In this document: positions 12,781 to 25,823 of the stretch, in pieces
Position numbering within the stretch: position 1 is the first letter of the stretch
Layout: each line of letters starts with the position of its first letter
Translations under genes and position numbers: made by a program
The notes under the pieces: generated by a model
What the model saw: the letters and a program-made list of their open reading frames with translations, nothing else
The model's database searches: none
What the model was told of the DNA's origin: nothing
Assembly (NCBI GenBank): GCA_951799445.1
Contig: OX637288.1
Span: 14,572,501-14,636,500, forward strand
Direction of reading: 5' to 3'
Source: Pseudisothecium myosuroides
Lineage: Eukaryota; Streptophyta; Bryopsida; Hypnales; Lembophyllaceae
DNA: 64,000 nt

Positions 12781-12945
12781 TTTTCAAGATTTTTTTTAGG
12801 GTACACTTCTGGATAGGCGCTTAAGTTGAGTATCTACTTTTTTTCAAGATTTTTTAGGGCATGCTTTTGGATACGCACTTGGATTGAGTATCTACTTCGT
12901 TTTAAGGATTTTTTAGGGTACACTTTTCGATAGGCACTTGGAAAT
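12781..12945. repeat. Three-unit tandem repeat, ~60-bp period
   Basis: Units start at about 12781, 12841 and 12901. Each contains (T)TTTCAAGATTTTTTAGGG, then a CACTT/CTTTTGGATA block and TTGAGTATCTACTT; the third unit is shortened. Confidence 0.8.
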
Positions 12946-13429
12946 GGTTACGTCTCCCTTAACGACTTCTGAACACAGCACCTGTTCATTCCTGAATAAT
13001 GTTGAGTACTCACTATTGCACAACCTTTAGAGAATTTTGATCATACATCATGACAGATATAGTACGGCGCAAATATACACTGCTGGCATAGACTTTTAAA
13101 TCTTGACAAGTCTATGACTTTTTGACAAATAGACGGTCAACTACTGGAGAACTGACTTAGAACCCCGAAACAAAATCTGCAAAGACTTTTCAACTCCCAA
13201 AAGCTGACCCAGATAAATGTTTTTAAAGACCCACTCCATCCGATTGTTTCAAATAGTACCGGCATTTAGGCAGAAAGTCGGAAAGGCTAGTCGAGGAATG
13301 GTTCGACACAATGATACTCGTCGTCTTAATAGAAGAAAATAATTCCGCCCCAGAACTGCGGCCACAAACGTGAGAGAATGAATCTCTTTACAGATGTGAT
13401 ACTTTAAAAACATACCAATGGAAAGCTTG

Positions 13430-16400
13430 CTACCTAGCTGTTCGCTTGGCCTTATCTTTGCCTTTGCGTGTAGCGAGAGTTTTCGCTTCTTCGGCCTCTA
13501 CCGCCTTCTGCTCAGCCTCCAGCTTCTCCAACTGCACAAACAAAACAAAGTTATGTAATGCGACAGATGTGTACGTCTCTACAGATATTGTAAGTGAAAT
13601 TTAGAAGCTGGCTAAAATATTCATTCTGTACAGTGCATGAGTTTCGATGAACACCATTTACTCAGCTTTGGATCTTGTGTTGGCCACTTGTTGCCTGAGT
13701 GACTATTCGTACAAATTTTTAACAAGAAAAATTCATCTCCTCTCCAGCACGCTCTTTTTGGTGTTACATAAAATCATGGTTGACACTAAATAGAACGAAT
13801 GGTGTAGGTGGAACTTGAAACAACGAAAATTCAAGGACTTGACAAAGATAGACAAGTCTTCCCAAGAGTTATTTTAGTTGGAAACACCAAAAGGACCGGA
13901 CTTATTTTATTAGCATATATTGTCAAAAACTTCCACTTTTTAGGTCAGCAAGAAAAAAATGAAAAAAAAAGTTTTTTTTGAAGTTCAACCGTACAAATTT
14001 TTACTAGCCTACAATATGAATGTGTGGAAAAAATTTCAGAAACTTTGACTTCCCGGATTGAAAGATTATAGCGTTTTTGAAGTTAGAAGAAAAAGTTTTT
14101 TTCCAACCCTGCCCAACAGGGTTGGCAGACTTTAACTCCTAGAGTGAGATTTTTGCACTATACATGGTCAGTTGCATCCTATACTAAATGATTTACATAA
14201 CCACCAAATTTCAGAGGTAGACGAGGAATTTAGCAAAAGATTCTCTAATTGCCCAATCTGCCCGAATTGTTTTGGGCTGCATAACTTTTGATCCGGGCAT
14301 TGGGCACCTGATTGGAAAAAAAATTATGTTCCCAACCAGGTGGTCCATGTCCACATCTTGTGTCAAAATCTGTTTTAAAATCGACTTTGTAGGAACCTAC
14401 CCGAACTTCCAAATGGCATAGAAAGACCAAATTGTCCTTGAGGTATTAAGAGTAAAGTTGGTGTGTATCATTGCAAAATAATGTAATATACTTTAGAGCT
14501 TAAAAGCATGGAGTACGAGGTAAACAAAAGAAATGTGTACCTCGTCAAGGACTGGCCGGAGCTCCCTGTAACGGCCATCTGCCAAATCAAACCCATCTTT
14601 CCGTAGCTCTTTACCCGTGTGCTGGGTATGCTCGTATGCTGCCATCTGCCAATACATACTAGTTCGTGCAAAAAAACCCTTCAAGCTTTCTCCAGGCTGC
14701 AAGTCATTTCATCTTCATGTCAGTCACTGTTGCTCAAAAACGAAGTACTGAAGTAAGTAGATCGAGTACCAACAGATCAGGGACATCTAGACATAAACGT
14801 CTCCAAAATGAAGACGTAGTTACTCTCAAAATTATAACCTGCAGGTAAGATATAGTTACAAAACAGGAACTCATCTATTCATATACTCGTAGGACTGATG
14901 AATACTTGGTTGGACTAATTATCAAGTGGTGGAAGCACGAGTTGGCTGCGTGTATATGACCACTGATCTTTGAATGGAAATGGGTTGTCTGTGGTCTCAT
15001 TGTGATCTACAACATCTCACTTTGAAATTGCATAAGAAATTCATAGAGTAATAAAGCACGCAAGAAAAACCCAGAGGGTGATCCCCAGAGAAACTAAATA
15101 TGGGTGACACAAATTGCAAGTAATAGAGCACATACTGCAGGTGTTCGAGCAGCATCTGCCAATCCAAGCTCCGCACGTATTCTTGCTATCTCAGCCTTTC
15201 TATCCTTGCGCTGGAGCTTCTTCCCTTCACCTCTGAGAAGAGCCGCTGCTGCTTCTGCTGCCGTCAGTGTAGAACTTCCAGCCTACAAGTTGAAATTTCA
15301 AGAGTGCTTCAAGATCAGGATCACACCCAGTAAAATGAGAAATCTAGCATATTACATATTCACAGATTACAATGAGAATTGAAGACAGACATAAGAAGTT
15401 ACTTTCTGATCATCTTCCTCTTCATCGTCTTCATCTTCGTCTTCATCATCTTCCTCGTCATCCTCATCCTCGTCTTCATCATCATCCTCATCATCCTCAA
15501 CTTCAACCCAGTCTGTCTCAGTGGCCTGCAGACCAAACCAGGAAATAGCATATTACAAGGTGCCGCTACACTATTAAGCACAACGAGAATACCACTAAAC
15601 TTTTATATTCTATGTAGTGTGCGATATAGATTTAATGGTAATATGAACACCATGTACAAGATTGGAATATCATTTAGCAAAATAACATAAATCCCAAGTC
15701 ACTTGTTGATTGATCGACTATTCACTCAAACGGTTATCTATCCTCTCTTTTGATGGAGGTCCCAAGGTTAAATCAAGTACACTATTCAACAAAAAAAGTT
15801 GATATACCATATGGCATACTATTCTGGTGGCACATTAATAATGGATGACAATCAATAGAATGAACGAATCAATAGAATGAACGGTGTAGCGAGCACGAAA
15901 AATAATTAGACGCGGGTCTAAAGGAAATACCTCAATAACTAGATTCCAAGCATCTAGCTTGTTCAAGTCCATTGTGTATAAGTCATCCAGTGTCACTTCC
16001 CGTTCTCCAACTTCCATCATGCCTCCATACAGGTAGAGCGTGTCACGACCTACAACCATTAAACTATTTATGCGGGCGCACGGTTTCACAATCTGCAAGA
16101 ATCAAGACACAACTTCATCTGTGAGCACACTGACGTAATTGCAGATTTTGTAGTATCACTTTAAAAGCTCTCAAGACTAAACTCTGTGAATGCGAGGGCA
16201 CCCGTCCATGGAATACCGAATATATCTCAAACAAAAACCAGCACAGAGATAGCCATTAACCTGAGGTTCAAGTTCAGCAGCTGCACTCAGTGGGTCTACG
16301 CTCCCAATATCCGTATCATCGATCACAACATTATCTTCAATGCGCTTAGCCAATCCTTCAGTCTCACGGATGTTTACATCATCACTCTCTATGTCCATAC

Positions 16401-19400
16401 CAACATCATTCGCTGCTGAAGCTTCTTCAATATTTATCGCACCTCCGTTGCCTTTTTGTTTTTTACTCTTTGCTGGTCCAGACTGACCTTTAGCCTGCTA
16501 GAACGATGACACTGTCAAATTATACAGAGCTTGGACTTTACACCACAAGCTGTCATACACAAAGTCCTCTCTAGTGTTCATGAGAATCAAATACTAGAAG
16601 CTATAACCCATTGCAGTTTTATACAAAAGATTCACTCCTTAAAATTCCAGCATAATTCAAAAGTTTTTCTCGGCAGTGGATCTCAGAGCTTTCAAATTGC
16701 GTCATAGGACTCAAAACATAGTCGTGCTAAAAGATAAGCTGACTTACTTTGCCTTTGGGAATTTTTGGTCTTCGCAGCTCCAAAGGAAACCTGGTTAGCA
16801 AGAAAATTAGTAAAAGAGCATTCAACTGTATGGTCAGTTGCAAGTTGCCCAGTACTCTTTGACTACTATTGATATTTGGACAAGTGGAAGCCTATCTACA
16901 TAGAAGTAACGATCACGGCAGAAACACTTACCACCGTCGATTGTCCATTTGAAAAGCATACATTTCATTCATGAAAGTACTCCGTATAATATCTGACAGT
17001 ATGACCACAAAACGGTTAATTACCGAACAATGTTCTGTGTCAAACATCAGCCAATAGTTCTAGAACAGGCACTTGACAAAAGCTTCCAATATCATGAATA
17101 GACTTTTCTCATCCGGAGCTGTCTAATACTCTTTTCTCATCCGAAGTACTAATTTAGCGAATGCAGAACTCGAAATACATATCAATAAGATTGAGCATTT
17201 GTCTAAACAATGCAAAGACAAAAGAAGGCTTCATGAGCTCATGCAGAAATAGTAATATCACATAAAGACTGTGAATCAATAGTCCGCTGTTATGTTCAAT
17301 CAAACATTCCTATGCTGGCCTGCATATTCTACAGAGTTGATACGCAGAGAATCAGACATATAATTACCTTTTTCTTCAGTGTCAACAACCCCACCAAATA
17401 AAATAGCTCGCTTCTTGTGAATACACATAGAAAACCCTGCTCTTGGCCCAGGAGGCATTCCCAGCTTTTTAACCTGATCAGGAGAAAGAAATTTTCCTCA
17501 AACAGATGCCAATCTACACTATGAAAACGAAGTAAGCTATACACATGCGCTGTAAAACTAAACCCGAAACGCAAGATGTGCTGAATTGTTAACTCTCAAA
17601 AACTATAATTCACCTTATTCCATTCCATTGAACGAGGATCTAACACCCACATATCTGCATGTACCACGCCCTTTTCTGTTCCGTCCTTGTCACTCATGGC
17701 ATCCTTGTAATACCCTCCATACAAAAAGATCTGCAATTCACAAATCTTCACATTTAGACGCATGCCTTAAATAACCGAACACGAGTTTCTCTAATAATTA
17801 AGTCATGCTGCGCACTAAAAGCAATTTTTTATCAAGGTTTTTGAAAAGAGAATTAAAAAGAAGACCTCATCTTGGTAGCATGCAAATTGGAATGCACTTC
17901 TTGGACTGGGCCAAGCAGCTCCTGGTTTTGGTTTGATCTCTTGCCACTGCAAATGCAAAAAACGAATAGCTTAATGAGAGGATTCTACCGTGCAGTTAGA
18001 TTCCTATCACGGGAGATATCTGTGTCTCAAAAGCTTTCAAAATATTGCCAACATGCCATACATATCATACCTTGTAGTCATCTAAATCAAGCACGTGAAG
18101 ATCGTTGTAGTACCTGCACCATGTCAAGAAGAAACATGTAATTTGTAACCCTCTGGCAACCGAGCCTAACTATTGGAAACCAAAGTTGATAATAAGCGGC
18201 TCAATGTTATGGCGCAGTTACTACTCTGATGTTCGGGAATGAACGAAGTGAAATTTATCGCTTAAATCCTGAGCACTCTTCATCCCAATTTGATACTAAT
18301 AAGCTTTTTCAGATGTATAAATCATACCTGACTTCTCTAAGAGTGTCATAAAAGCCTCCAAAGATAATAAGTTTGTGCTTGTAAAGCACCTGTACAGACC
18401 ACAAACTTTCAAATTACAAAGTATCTACAAAAGCCATCCTAACTCTCCAAAATCACTCCAAACTCTACCAAGGACTGACCACTTCCAACTTCATACTTGC
18501 CAAAGGGAGAGTTAAGGTTGAGAGACTGATTCAATCACACAAAATAGCAACTATTGCTTTTTACAAGCTCTAACTTTGAGGCGAAGAAAGTACCATTCGA
18601 TGTCCAGATCGAGGGCTTGGAGCACCCTTGAGATTCAACTGCTCCCATACGTTTGTATTGAGATCTAATTTCCACAAATCCTGCTCACAACAGATCAATT
18701 ATGAATAATCACTAAAAATATTGAATCGTATATGGCATACAACAAAATCAAGTGAAAACATCATTTGCTACTCTCCAACTCAGAATGCAAGGACCAACCA
18801 GAACTCAACAGAAAGCGACGAGGGTTGACGCATTTGTATCTAAAAAGCGAAAATTAAGAATAAGTAATCAACCTGTTCCCTTCAAATCTAGATATAGAAT
18901 TGATGAGATTTTCTAGGAGAGAAACTGCTTTCTAGAAAACATGCACTTTTCATACCTTGTAATGATGGAACTTTTCTTGATTTAAAGAGGTGTATTCTCC
19001 GCCTGCAAACATGTCAAGCACACAGAGATTGACAGTGCATCTAACAATGAACTCTAAAGTTCTTGATCAATAGACTTCAAGATATCGAAATTATATGACC
19101 TCTCCAAACATTAGAGAACATCGTTCATAAATATATAAAGCATCTAATAGCATAAACCAACCTGCATTGTAACGAGAGATTAGAAGTTAACATACCAAAA
19201 ATAAAGAGAGAATTTTTCCAGGCAACAGCTTGGTGGGCACTGCGAGGGGGTGGACTGTTGGGGCTTGACACCAGCTTCCAATCACCCTTTTCCACGTTGT
19301 ACCTGTACAAATCGCCATAGACAAAAGTCTGACAAAAAGAATTTTCAGTAAGTCGCAAAGGCCTCTCAAGCACTACAACGCAGCACAGAAATTTTAACTA

Positions 19401-20368
19401 CAGTCTGCAATCTCAAAGAAATTCCACTGCTTTGCGCGCTTACTTTATCACCATTATAGTACTCCCCTCCATAAAAGATCAGCTCAGAGTCCTTGAGAGG
19501 ATTCACTGTCATCTGCAGAAACTCATCTATAATGTAAGTCTTACAATCCTACCGACAGATACAACACTTTTGATTCAAGTAAAAAAGTGAGACATCAACA
19601 AAATTGAAAGAAGAGACGGACTTCAACTAGACGTTCAATCGTCCAGATGTCTCAATACAACTTTATTCTCACTAGTAGATTGACTGATAGACTGATCAAA
19701 TTCATGAGATTTTCCTCACCGATCCGTTGCAACGAGGCGAGGGAGCGGGTACATTCTCATCTACTTGTACTGCCACTTTCTTAGCCTCTTCTTTCTGAAT
19801 TTTAGCCTGATCACAACACACACACACAGCCAGCAACACTCGTGTCACTACAACGTCGAAATCCCTGTCGAGACGAAGTTCGCTAGCCTCTACTCCAATT
19901 CCAAAAATCAAAGCCGAATCAGAGCATTCCTAATCCAACAAATCACTCAAATTGCAAGCTGCACAATTCCAGAGCTAAGATTATAACAAAGAAAAAATAC
20001 GAACCAAAAGGATTCCTCTATTTGCACCCTACTTCATGGTTTCCATTGTCATTCTGATGCAATTCCCTGAAAACCCCTAAACCCCTGCTCACCACTCCAA
20101 GTCCAACAATATGGAGCCTTTCATCTATAGATTCAAGAAGTAGTCGAAAAGAAATGCAAACTGATCGAGCAGATTGGTAATAGATCGAATTAGGGTTGGA
20201 GAAAAGATGGAAACATTCAGCTCGAAGAGTACTTACCAAAATGGCGTCGATGTCGTCCTCCTCGGAAGCTAATTTGTCCTCGCGGCGAGTTCGCTTCTCA
20301 GTAGCCTTGGCAGTCTTGCGCTCGGTCTTCTCCTTGCCCTTACCGGGCTTCTTTTGCTTCTTGCCCAT
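13430..20368 (-). CDS. Kelch-repeat protein, KEL3/KLHDC4-like (19 exons, complete)
   Basis: Exons: 20368-20237, 19806-19720, 19512-19444, 19328-19196, 19002-18956, 18680-18594, 18389-18328, 18113-18071, 17946-17866, 17730-17614, 17473-17368, 16992-16932, 16790-16748, 16494-16261, 16092-15931, 15525-15403, 15282-15136, 14696-14541, 13531-13430. All splice phases agree, giving 663 aa. The lysine-rich N-terminus MGKKQKKPGKGKEKTERK is typical of this family. Kelch blades show as FYGGEYYNG, IFGG, IFGGFYDT, LYGGYYKD and LFGGVVD at about residues 74-356, with a last LYGGMMEVGE near 455. Residues 489-529 are almost entirely Asp/Glu. A conserved C-terminal region with FFARTSMYW follows, then a basic tail. 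Family members are conserved in eukaryotes; their molecular role is poorly defined, and the beta-propeller implies protein binding. No signal peptide or membrane segment is seen. Confidence 0.93.
14230..14450. repeat. Dispersed AT-rich repeat copy in kelch intron 18
   Basis: The block GGGCTGCATAACTTTTGATC, then CGGGCATTGGGCACC, ATTGGAAAAAAAATTATG and CCTACCCGAA matches the copies at about 27590-27830, 49318-49480 and 50560-50750 in the same order. It explains part of why this intron is about 1 kb long while most of the other introns in the gene are shorter. Confidence 0.6.
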
Positions 20369-20443
20369 TGCGAAGGAGATGGTGATGGCGATGGCGATGG
20401 CCGTCCTCCAGTCTCTTTGTATCAGAGCATCGAGGTTAAGGGA

Positions 20444-20452
20444 TTAGGGTTT
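20444..20452 (-). promoter_or_regulatory. Telo-box upstream of the kelch gene
   Basis: The coding strand reads AAACCCTAA about 76 bp ahead of the ATG, with a second near-copy (AAACCCTTAAACCC) beside it. In plants this motif is frequent near transcription starts of housekeeping and translation-related genes (established knowledge). Its function here is inferred. Confidence 0.45.
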
Positions 20453-20543
20453 AAGGGTTTAAGACGATGGTATGAAAGAATGAATGAATGTCGGATGAAC
20501 TCCGCTCAGACCGACTGAGTCCGTCCGTCTTTGATGTCATCTA

Positions 20544-20802
20544 CACTAAATAGTGAAATTGGGTTGCCTTAACAATTAGGTTGCCTTACCACAAAGAAGT
20601 TATCCCATGTTACCTCATGACTCATTGTTTGTCCAGATGGAGGCACAAGCCATTCTCTAATCTTGAGCCATCAATCAGTTTACCAACCCATGCACCACAC
20701 ATGTTTCCCACATCACTGCATCCTTCTATAATAACTGTGATATTGATATAGTGTAGAATGTCGAGATATTAGTGTGAGGCAACCTAATTTTCCTATTCAG
20801 TG
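20544..20802. mobile_element. TA-flanked MITE in the kelch promoter region, 259 bp
   Basis: The ends CACTAAATAGTGAAATTGGG and CCTAATTTTCCTATTCAGTG are inverted repeats extended by a GGTTGCC/GGCAACC block. TA lies on both sides (20542-20543 and 20803-20804). It inserts about 175 bp upstream of the kelch start codon, so it may lie within or beside the promoter. A degenerate sibling is at 2395-2648. Confidence 0.8.
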
Positions 20803-20804
20803 TA

Positions 20805-22230
20805 GTTAGGCTGATTGTTTAGTTTGTTTGTAATTGTGAGATTTTTGGACCATGCGTCCCCCATTCATGTTCTTGGTACCATCGGAAAGCCCTCGGCAAG
20901 GAGGGGTGCATGGGTTTGTTTCGTGGCATTTTGACTCATAGGAAAAAACTAAATTAAATTTTAAAGTTTTTTATGATTTAAAAAATCAAAAAATGTCTTT
21001 TACTTTTATTGTGGCAATGGGATGCTAATGTGGTTCACTACTTCCCTTCATAATTGTAATGGTAATCCAAAAGTGTCCTTTAAGGTTGTGGAAAAATGAA
21101 TAATCCTTTTGCACCAACGCAATACACATGCTCAAAGGATTGCTACATCTCTAAGAGCTTTTAATTCTAGAAAATCAAGTTTTTCAATGGAATCCCTTGC
21201 CTTAAATTTTAGAATGATTTTCATTAATTTTTTTTCAAAATTGACTTTTCTATACTAAAAATAAATTTAGGAGAATATTTGCCTAAAAATACTAAAAGTT
21301 CTAATTTGGTGAGATTTCTTCACAGAGTTTTGTTGACATCCAAATGTAATACTTTGGGCATTTAGGGGTTAACCCCTAAACGACCATAAGGCCACCACAT
21401 GGCTTCTACAACTACATTTGTAAGAAATTTGATATGTGAACCTCATTAACAGTTTGTAAGCAACAAAGAGACCCTAGATGATTTTCTTTGCTGAATCCAT
21501 CGGCACAATCCGATTGAAAAATGATTGAGTGTGCAATTTTTGGTGAATTTTTTGAGAATGGAAAAGGCATTGTTGGCCATTACTTCACATTCTCATATCT
21601 TTTTTTCTACACCTCAAAATGATTTTGAAAAAACATATACATCAATATTATGATAATATACATATGTGGGAAAAAAATCAAAATTTTTGGAGCACTTTTG
21701 AGCATTTCGATTCCAACTTTTTGATTTCAGCAGAAAGTACTCCCTAACCGAACATCTTTCATCAATCTTGTCAACGGTGGCATTTTCTCAAAAATTGTGC
21801 GATTTTGTTGAATTTTTTTCTATAGGAAAGCTAAATAAGTCTTGTTTCATTTCAATGGTGGCGATCATCAAAATTATTTCACGCACATGAGGAATTATAC
21901 TTGTTACAAGAGCTAGTCAAGAAAACAAGGACTATGCTCAAACACCCTAGTTCTGTAGGGGTTAAGGGCATCTTCAATACAAACGTTGACAACAAAGGTA
22001 CTAGAAGAAACCCCCTTTCTTGTAATGTTTCTGAAGAAGTGGAAGTATGTATTGTTAAACAGAAGCCGTGTCATTTGCAATGTCACCTAAAATCCGTCAC
22101 AATTGACGTGCCAAAAAACAATGCACTTTAAAATTTAATTTATATAAATTCAACATCACATTCTCATCAATTCTTAATATTTGGCACTTTCCATCAAAAA
22201 AAAACATAATTTGATGAAGTAATTGAGGAG
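20805..22230. other. Spacer with a perfect 20-bp palindrome at 21361-21380
   Basis: TTTAGGGGTTAACCCCTAAA is its own reverse complement and consists of two head-to-head copies of the TTAACCCCTAAA end found on the AT-rich repeat family. No gene is recognised; the open frame at 21901-22131 has no family resemblance. Confidence 0.6.
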
Positions 22231-22735
22231 AAGACAAACTCTTTTATACAATTGGGGTGGTAGGAGGTACAACAAACAATGTGGGATATGTAAATTAGGA
22301 TTACTAAAAGCTCAACCATTCATAATTAAGTCAAAAGCAGAAAATGTATTCAAAGTAGAATTTTAGACCTCATTTTGGCATAGTAGAATTACTTTTTTCA
22401 AAAAACTTTGAACTAAATTAATGTAGGAAATCAAGCTAAATTTAATCTCCAAAAATCCATTTTAGATTTCAAGCCTCCAATCAAAAGTTATGGTAAAATT
22501 TCAAAGAGGGTTTGGAAGGGACATTTTCTTCAAACATCCCCTTTGAAATTTATTCATAACTTTTGATTGGAGGCTTTAAATCTAAAACAGATTTTTGGAG
22601 ATTAAATTTAACTTAATTTCCTACATTAAATTAGTTCAAAGATTTTTGAAAAAAGTTATTCTACTATGCCAAAATAAGGTCTAAAATTCTACTTTGAACA
22701 CAATTCCTGTGTTTTGACAATGAATGGTGACTAGT
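22231..22735. mobile_element. Fold-back element, copy 2
   Basis: The left arm runs from GACAAACTC through GGGGTGGTAGGAGGTACAAC, TTTTAGACCTC and AACTTTGAACTAAATTAATG. It is mirrored about a centre near 22530 by CATTAAATTAGTTCAAAG and GGTCTAAAATTCTACTTTG. The outer part of the right arm is missing beyond about 22735, so this copy is truncated on one side. Confidence 0.8.
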
Positions 22736-24647
22736 TTTCATCTTCAAATTATCCCATATCCTTTGAGGGTTCATGATGGACAATGGATTTTATTATAAAA
22801 ACGACCTCTTCACCCTTCATCTTCACAATATGTTATTGAAAAAAATCTTTCATTTAGCCATCAATTTTATTGTATGGTAGATGAACTTCAAATTTTTGGA
22901 CTAACATTGGACATTTTCTTTTTTTACAACAACTTGGTCATTTAATTTTTGTTGAATTCGGCAATTTTTCATTTTCATTTTATTTTTTTTCCGGCATTCA
23001 TAAAAATAATTAATTCCGCCAATCCTGCCCTATGGTTATGGTAGTCTCGTTGGGAGGGTAGACTCTTGGGATGGCTAGATTTTGATTGGGCATTTGTTCT
23101 ATAATGTTTGCAGCCTTGAGACCTTCTTGTGGGTACTTAAAGGCTTGGCTTCCTTCTTTGGAGCTCTCTTGTTTTTCCAATTCTTTAGAATCTTATTTTA
23201 TATCATCACTTTCTTTGGGATCATCTTATGAGTTATATTTTTTGCTGAGTGTTGTTGTTGTGTTGTGAGTTGTTTTTACTTTTTATATTCTTGTGAAGGT
23301 TATACTCTAGAGCTTGAGAGGATGTAGTAGGCAAACTTGAGAAGGATTCAAGTGCTAATGTATCTTACAGGTTTTGAAAGTTGACTTCTAGGGTGAGGGT
23401 GAAGGGTGAAGGGTGAAGGGATTCGCTAAAGCAATAGTGATATTTTCTTTATTGTTGAAAACTAGTTTTTTTTGGCATATGTGGGTGGATTGGTGTTGGA
23501 TATATTAAGGTTTCTTTAGTCATTGACATTTCTTCCTTTTTTGCAAACATATATCACAACCAAGAGCCCTGTGCTTTTTCAGATAGGCAATAAAACCTCA
23601 TGACAATGTGATGATAGCATGTTTGCTGAAAATGAATGTAAGAACAAATTTTTTTGAATCTCTAAAAATGTGTCACGTGAATGCCACATGGCGTCCATGT
23701 CATTACCTTGCAAGCAGGCAATGCCATAAGGGACTTTTTCAGATGAACCCATGATGACGTGGCTTATGACGTGGCATAGGAAAAAATGAGGAGGCTTACA
23801 CAGAAGTATTTTTTGAAACATCCGTACTGACATCTGTACGGTTGTGCTTCATAAAATGTTCATGTAATATGTGCTAGGTGGAATTAGACGTCTATTGCAA
23901 ATAATGCAACATGCAATTAGACATTATCCCGACTATGCCCAACGTCACACTCTATATCCAATTTCATTGATCTTTGTTTTTATCGACGTCAATGTTAACA
24001 TCTAGTATGACTAGTGTATGTCTATTTTATATTGTTTGACATCTACTACATTGCATTAAGAAAGGATTCCCTCAATGAGTTCCCGAATGAGTTCCTACAC
24101 ATCAATGATGACTTCATTGTCAACATCCCATTCGACATACTATGTATTCTTCAATATACTATATATTCTTCAACATGTGCTAAAAGATACAATATGATTG
24201 TTTGGTCTCCAATGATGTCTTGTTCGACATGCAAGTGCTTGAATGCATTGTTTTATATGACATCACTATTAATAGGTAGTCATCTCATTTAACATACACA
24301 TTCAAGTATGAAGATGTGAAAGACTACTTTTTATTTGATAATACACAAGTTTTGCATAATACGTTTTACTTCAAGTCATTGAAGACATCCGCTTGGATGT
24401 CTTTGTCTCTATACCGTTGTTATATTAGATGCTAAATAAGACATTTAACACATTGTAGAGGACATAATCATTGACATATGTTGAACATGTCCATCATTTT
24501 TTCCAAATGCCTACCTCAATGTCGGAGTAGACACTGTACTAAAGAAGTCTTGTTTCCTTAAACATTGTAATTCTAACATCCCGTGTGATAGAGTTGAATC
24601 ACTTTTCCATCAATACACTTGTTACAATTTAGAATGGCTAATGTCTT
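22736..24647. other. Spacer, no gene recognised
   Basis: A short microsatellite of GGGTGAA units lies at about 23392-23420. A repetitive stretch at 24060-24480 uses variants of TTCGACAT and GACATC. No coding region is supported. Confidence 0.4.
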
Positions 24648-25823
24648 GGGTGATTGCAAGAAACACTTGTACTATTTTCACTATAACAAAACATGGTAAA
24701 AAAAACCGCACTCAAAATTGAGTGTGGTTCTTTTTCCCACATTTTTGTGTACCCCCCCTATGTGCTCAGTCAGCTTCTTTTGCAATTATTCACTGCAATT
24801 TTTGGAATTTGAGGGCGTGTAATGTACCATTGCAAAGGTCTTGAAAATACCTTTCCAACTGTATATCACACGCTTCCAAATTCTAAAAATTATAGTGGAA
24901 AATTGCATAGAAGTTGACTGCCCACTATGCATGCCTGCACAAAAACGTGGCAAAAAGAACCGCACTTGATTTTGAGTGTGGTTTTTTTACCATGTTTTGT
25001 TATAGTGTTTCCGTCACACGTTCAATGAAGAAGTTGTTTTGTGCCGTAAGTATTGCACAAATGATTGAATGAACATGAAATTCAAAAGCAAGATTCTTAT
25101 AGAAATAGAAAATGCACTTGAATTATTTCAATTTTTTCAAAATTAATTTAATATGTGAAATTGAATTTTGAATATATGTCACACATGCGATTTTGGTGGT
25201 TTTTAGTACTATCAAGTACCTTTTTTGAAGAGTTACATCATCAAATTTGGTAGGCTAGCTCTTCTAATAGAAATACACCTTTTCAGGAGAGGGATTTCCA
25301 AAAATATTTTCCAAGTGTGTTTTATATTGGCCTAAAGTGTGCTACATTCAGGTTGAATTTATGTTGAATTAAAAATATTTTTTTAGTTCTAACTTTGATC
25401 TTTCTACTTTGCTCTTAGTCGGCAACAATGGTCATTTTTAAAATAAGTTTTCAAACTCATTTCCTAATTTTCAAAAATAGAAACATAAAAGTCTCATTTT
25501 CTAGGGTAAATTGTAGCATGTGGCTCAAAATAGTACTTTAGGGTACACAAAAAGACTCAATAGTACTGTGGGAGCTTGTAATACCTTCTATCTGCTAATG
25601 TAAATTGTTTTTTTAATGATAAATTAAGTATTTCCATCCATTTTTGCCATCCAATTATAAACATCACATGTTGTCAAAATAGTAAATTTGAAATCCAATT
25701 GACCATTCAAATTTTATGTTCCATGCCTTCAATAGTACTGAAGGTGACTCATAGTACAAAAAGTACTAAAAGTCCAAAAATGCAAAACGTAACAAATAGT
25801 ACAAGTGTTTCTTGCAATCACCC
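24648..25823. mobile_element. GGGTGATT-terminal element, copy A, with nested insertion
   Basis: The left end GGGTGATTGCAAGAAACACT mirrors the right end AGTGTTTCTTGCAATCACCC; the repeat continues inward with TGTACTATTT/AAATAGTACA. The interior shares blocks with copies B (35314-36042) and C (55985-56710), for example GGTTTTTAGTACTAT. Copy A is longer because it carries the nested element at 24679-25007 plus extra interior sequence. Its flanking 4-mers (TCTT and TTCT) do not match cleanly. No transposase is recognised inside. Confidence 0.85.
24679..25007. mobile_element. CACTA-type MITE nested in copy A, 329 bp
   Basis: The ends CACTATAACAAAACATGG and CCATGTTTTGTTATAGTG are perfect inverted repeats starting with CACTA. 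The 3-bp direct repeat TTT flanks it (24676-24678 and 25008-25010), as for CACTA (En/Spm) elements. Copy B at 35314 keeps the unoccupied sequence (TGTACTATTTTCTGTCACACG), confirming the boundaries. Both ends carry internal palindromic blocks of the ACCGCACT...AGTGTGGT type. Confidence 0.85.
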
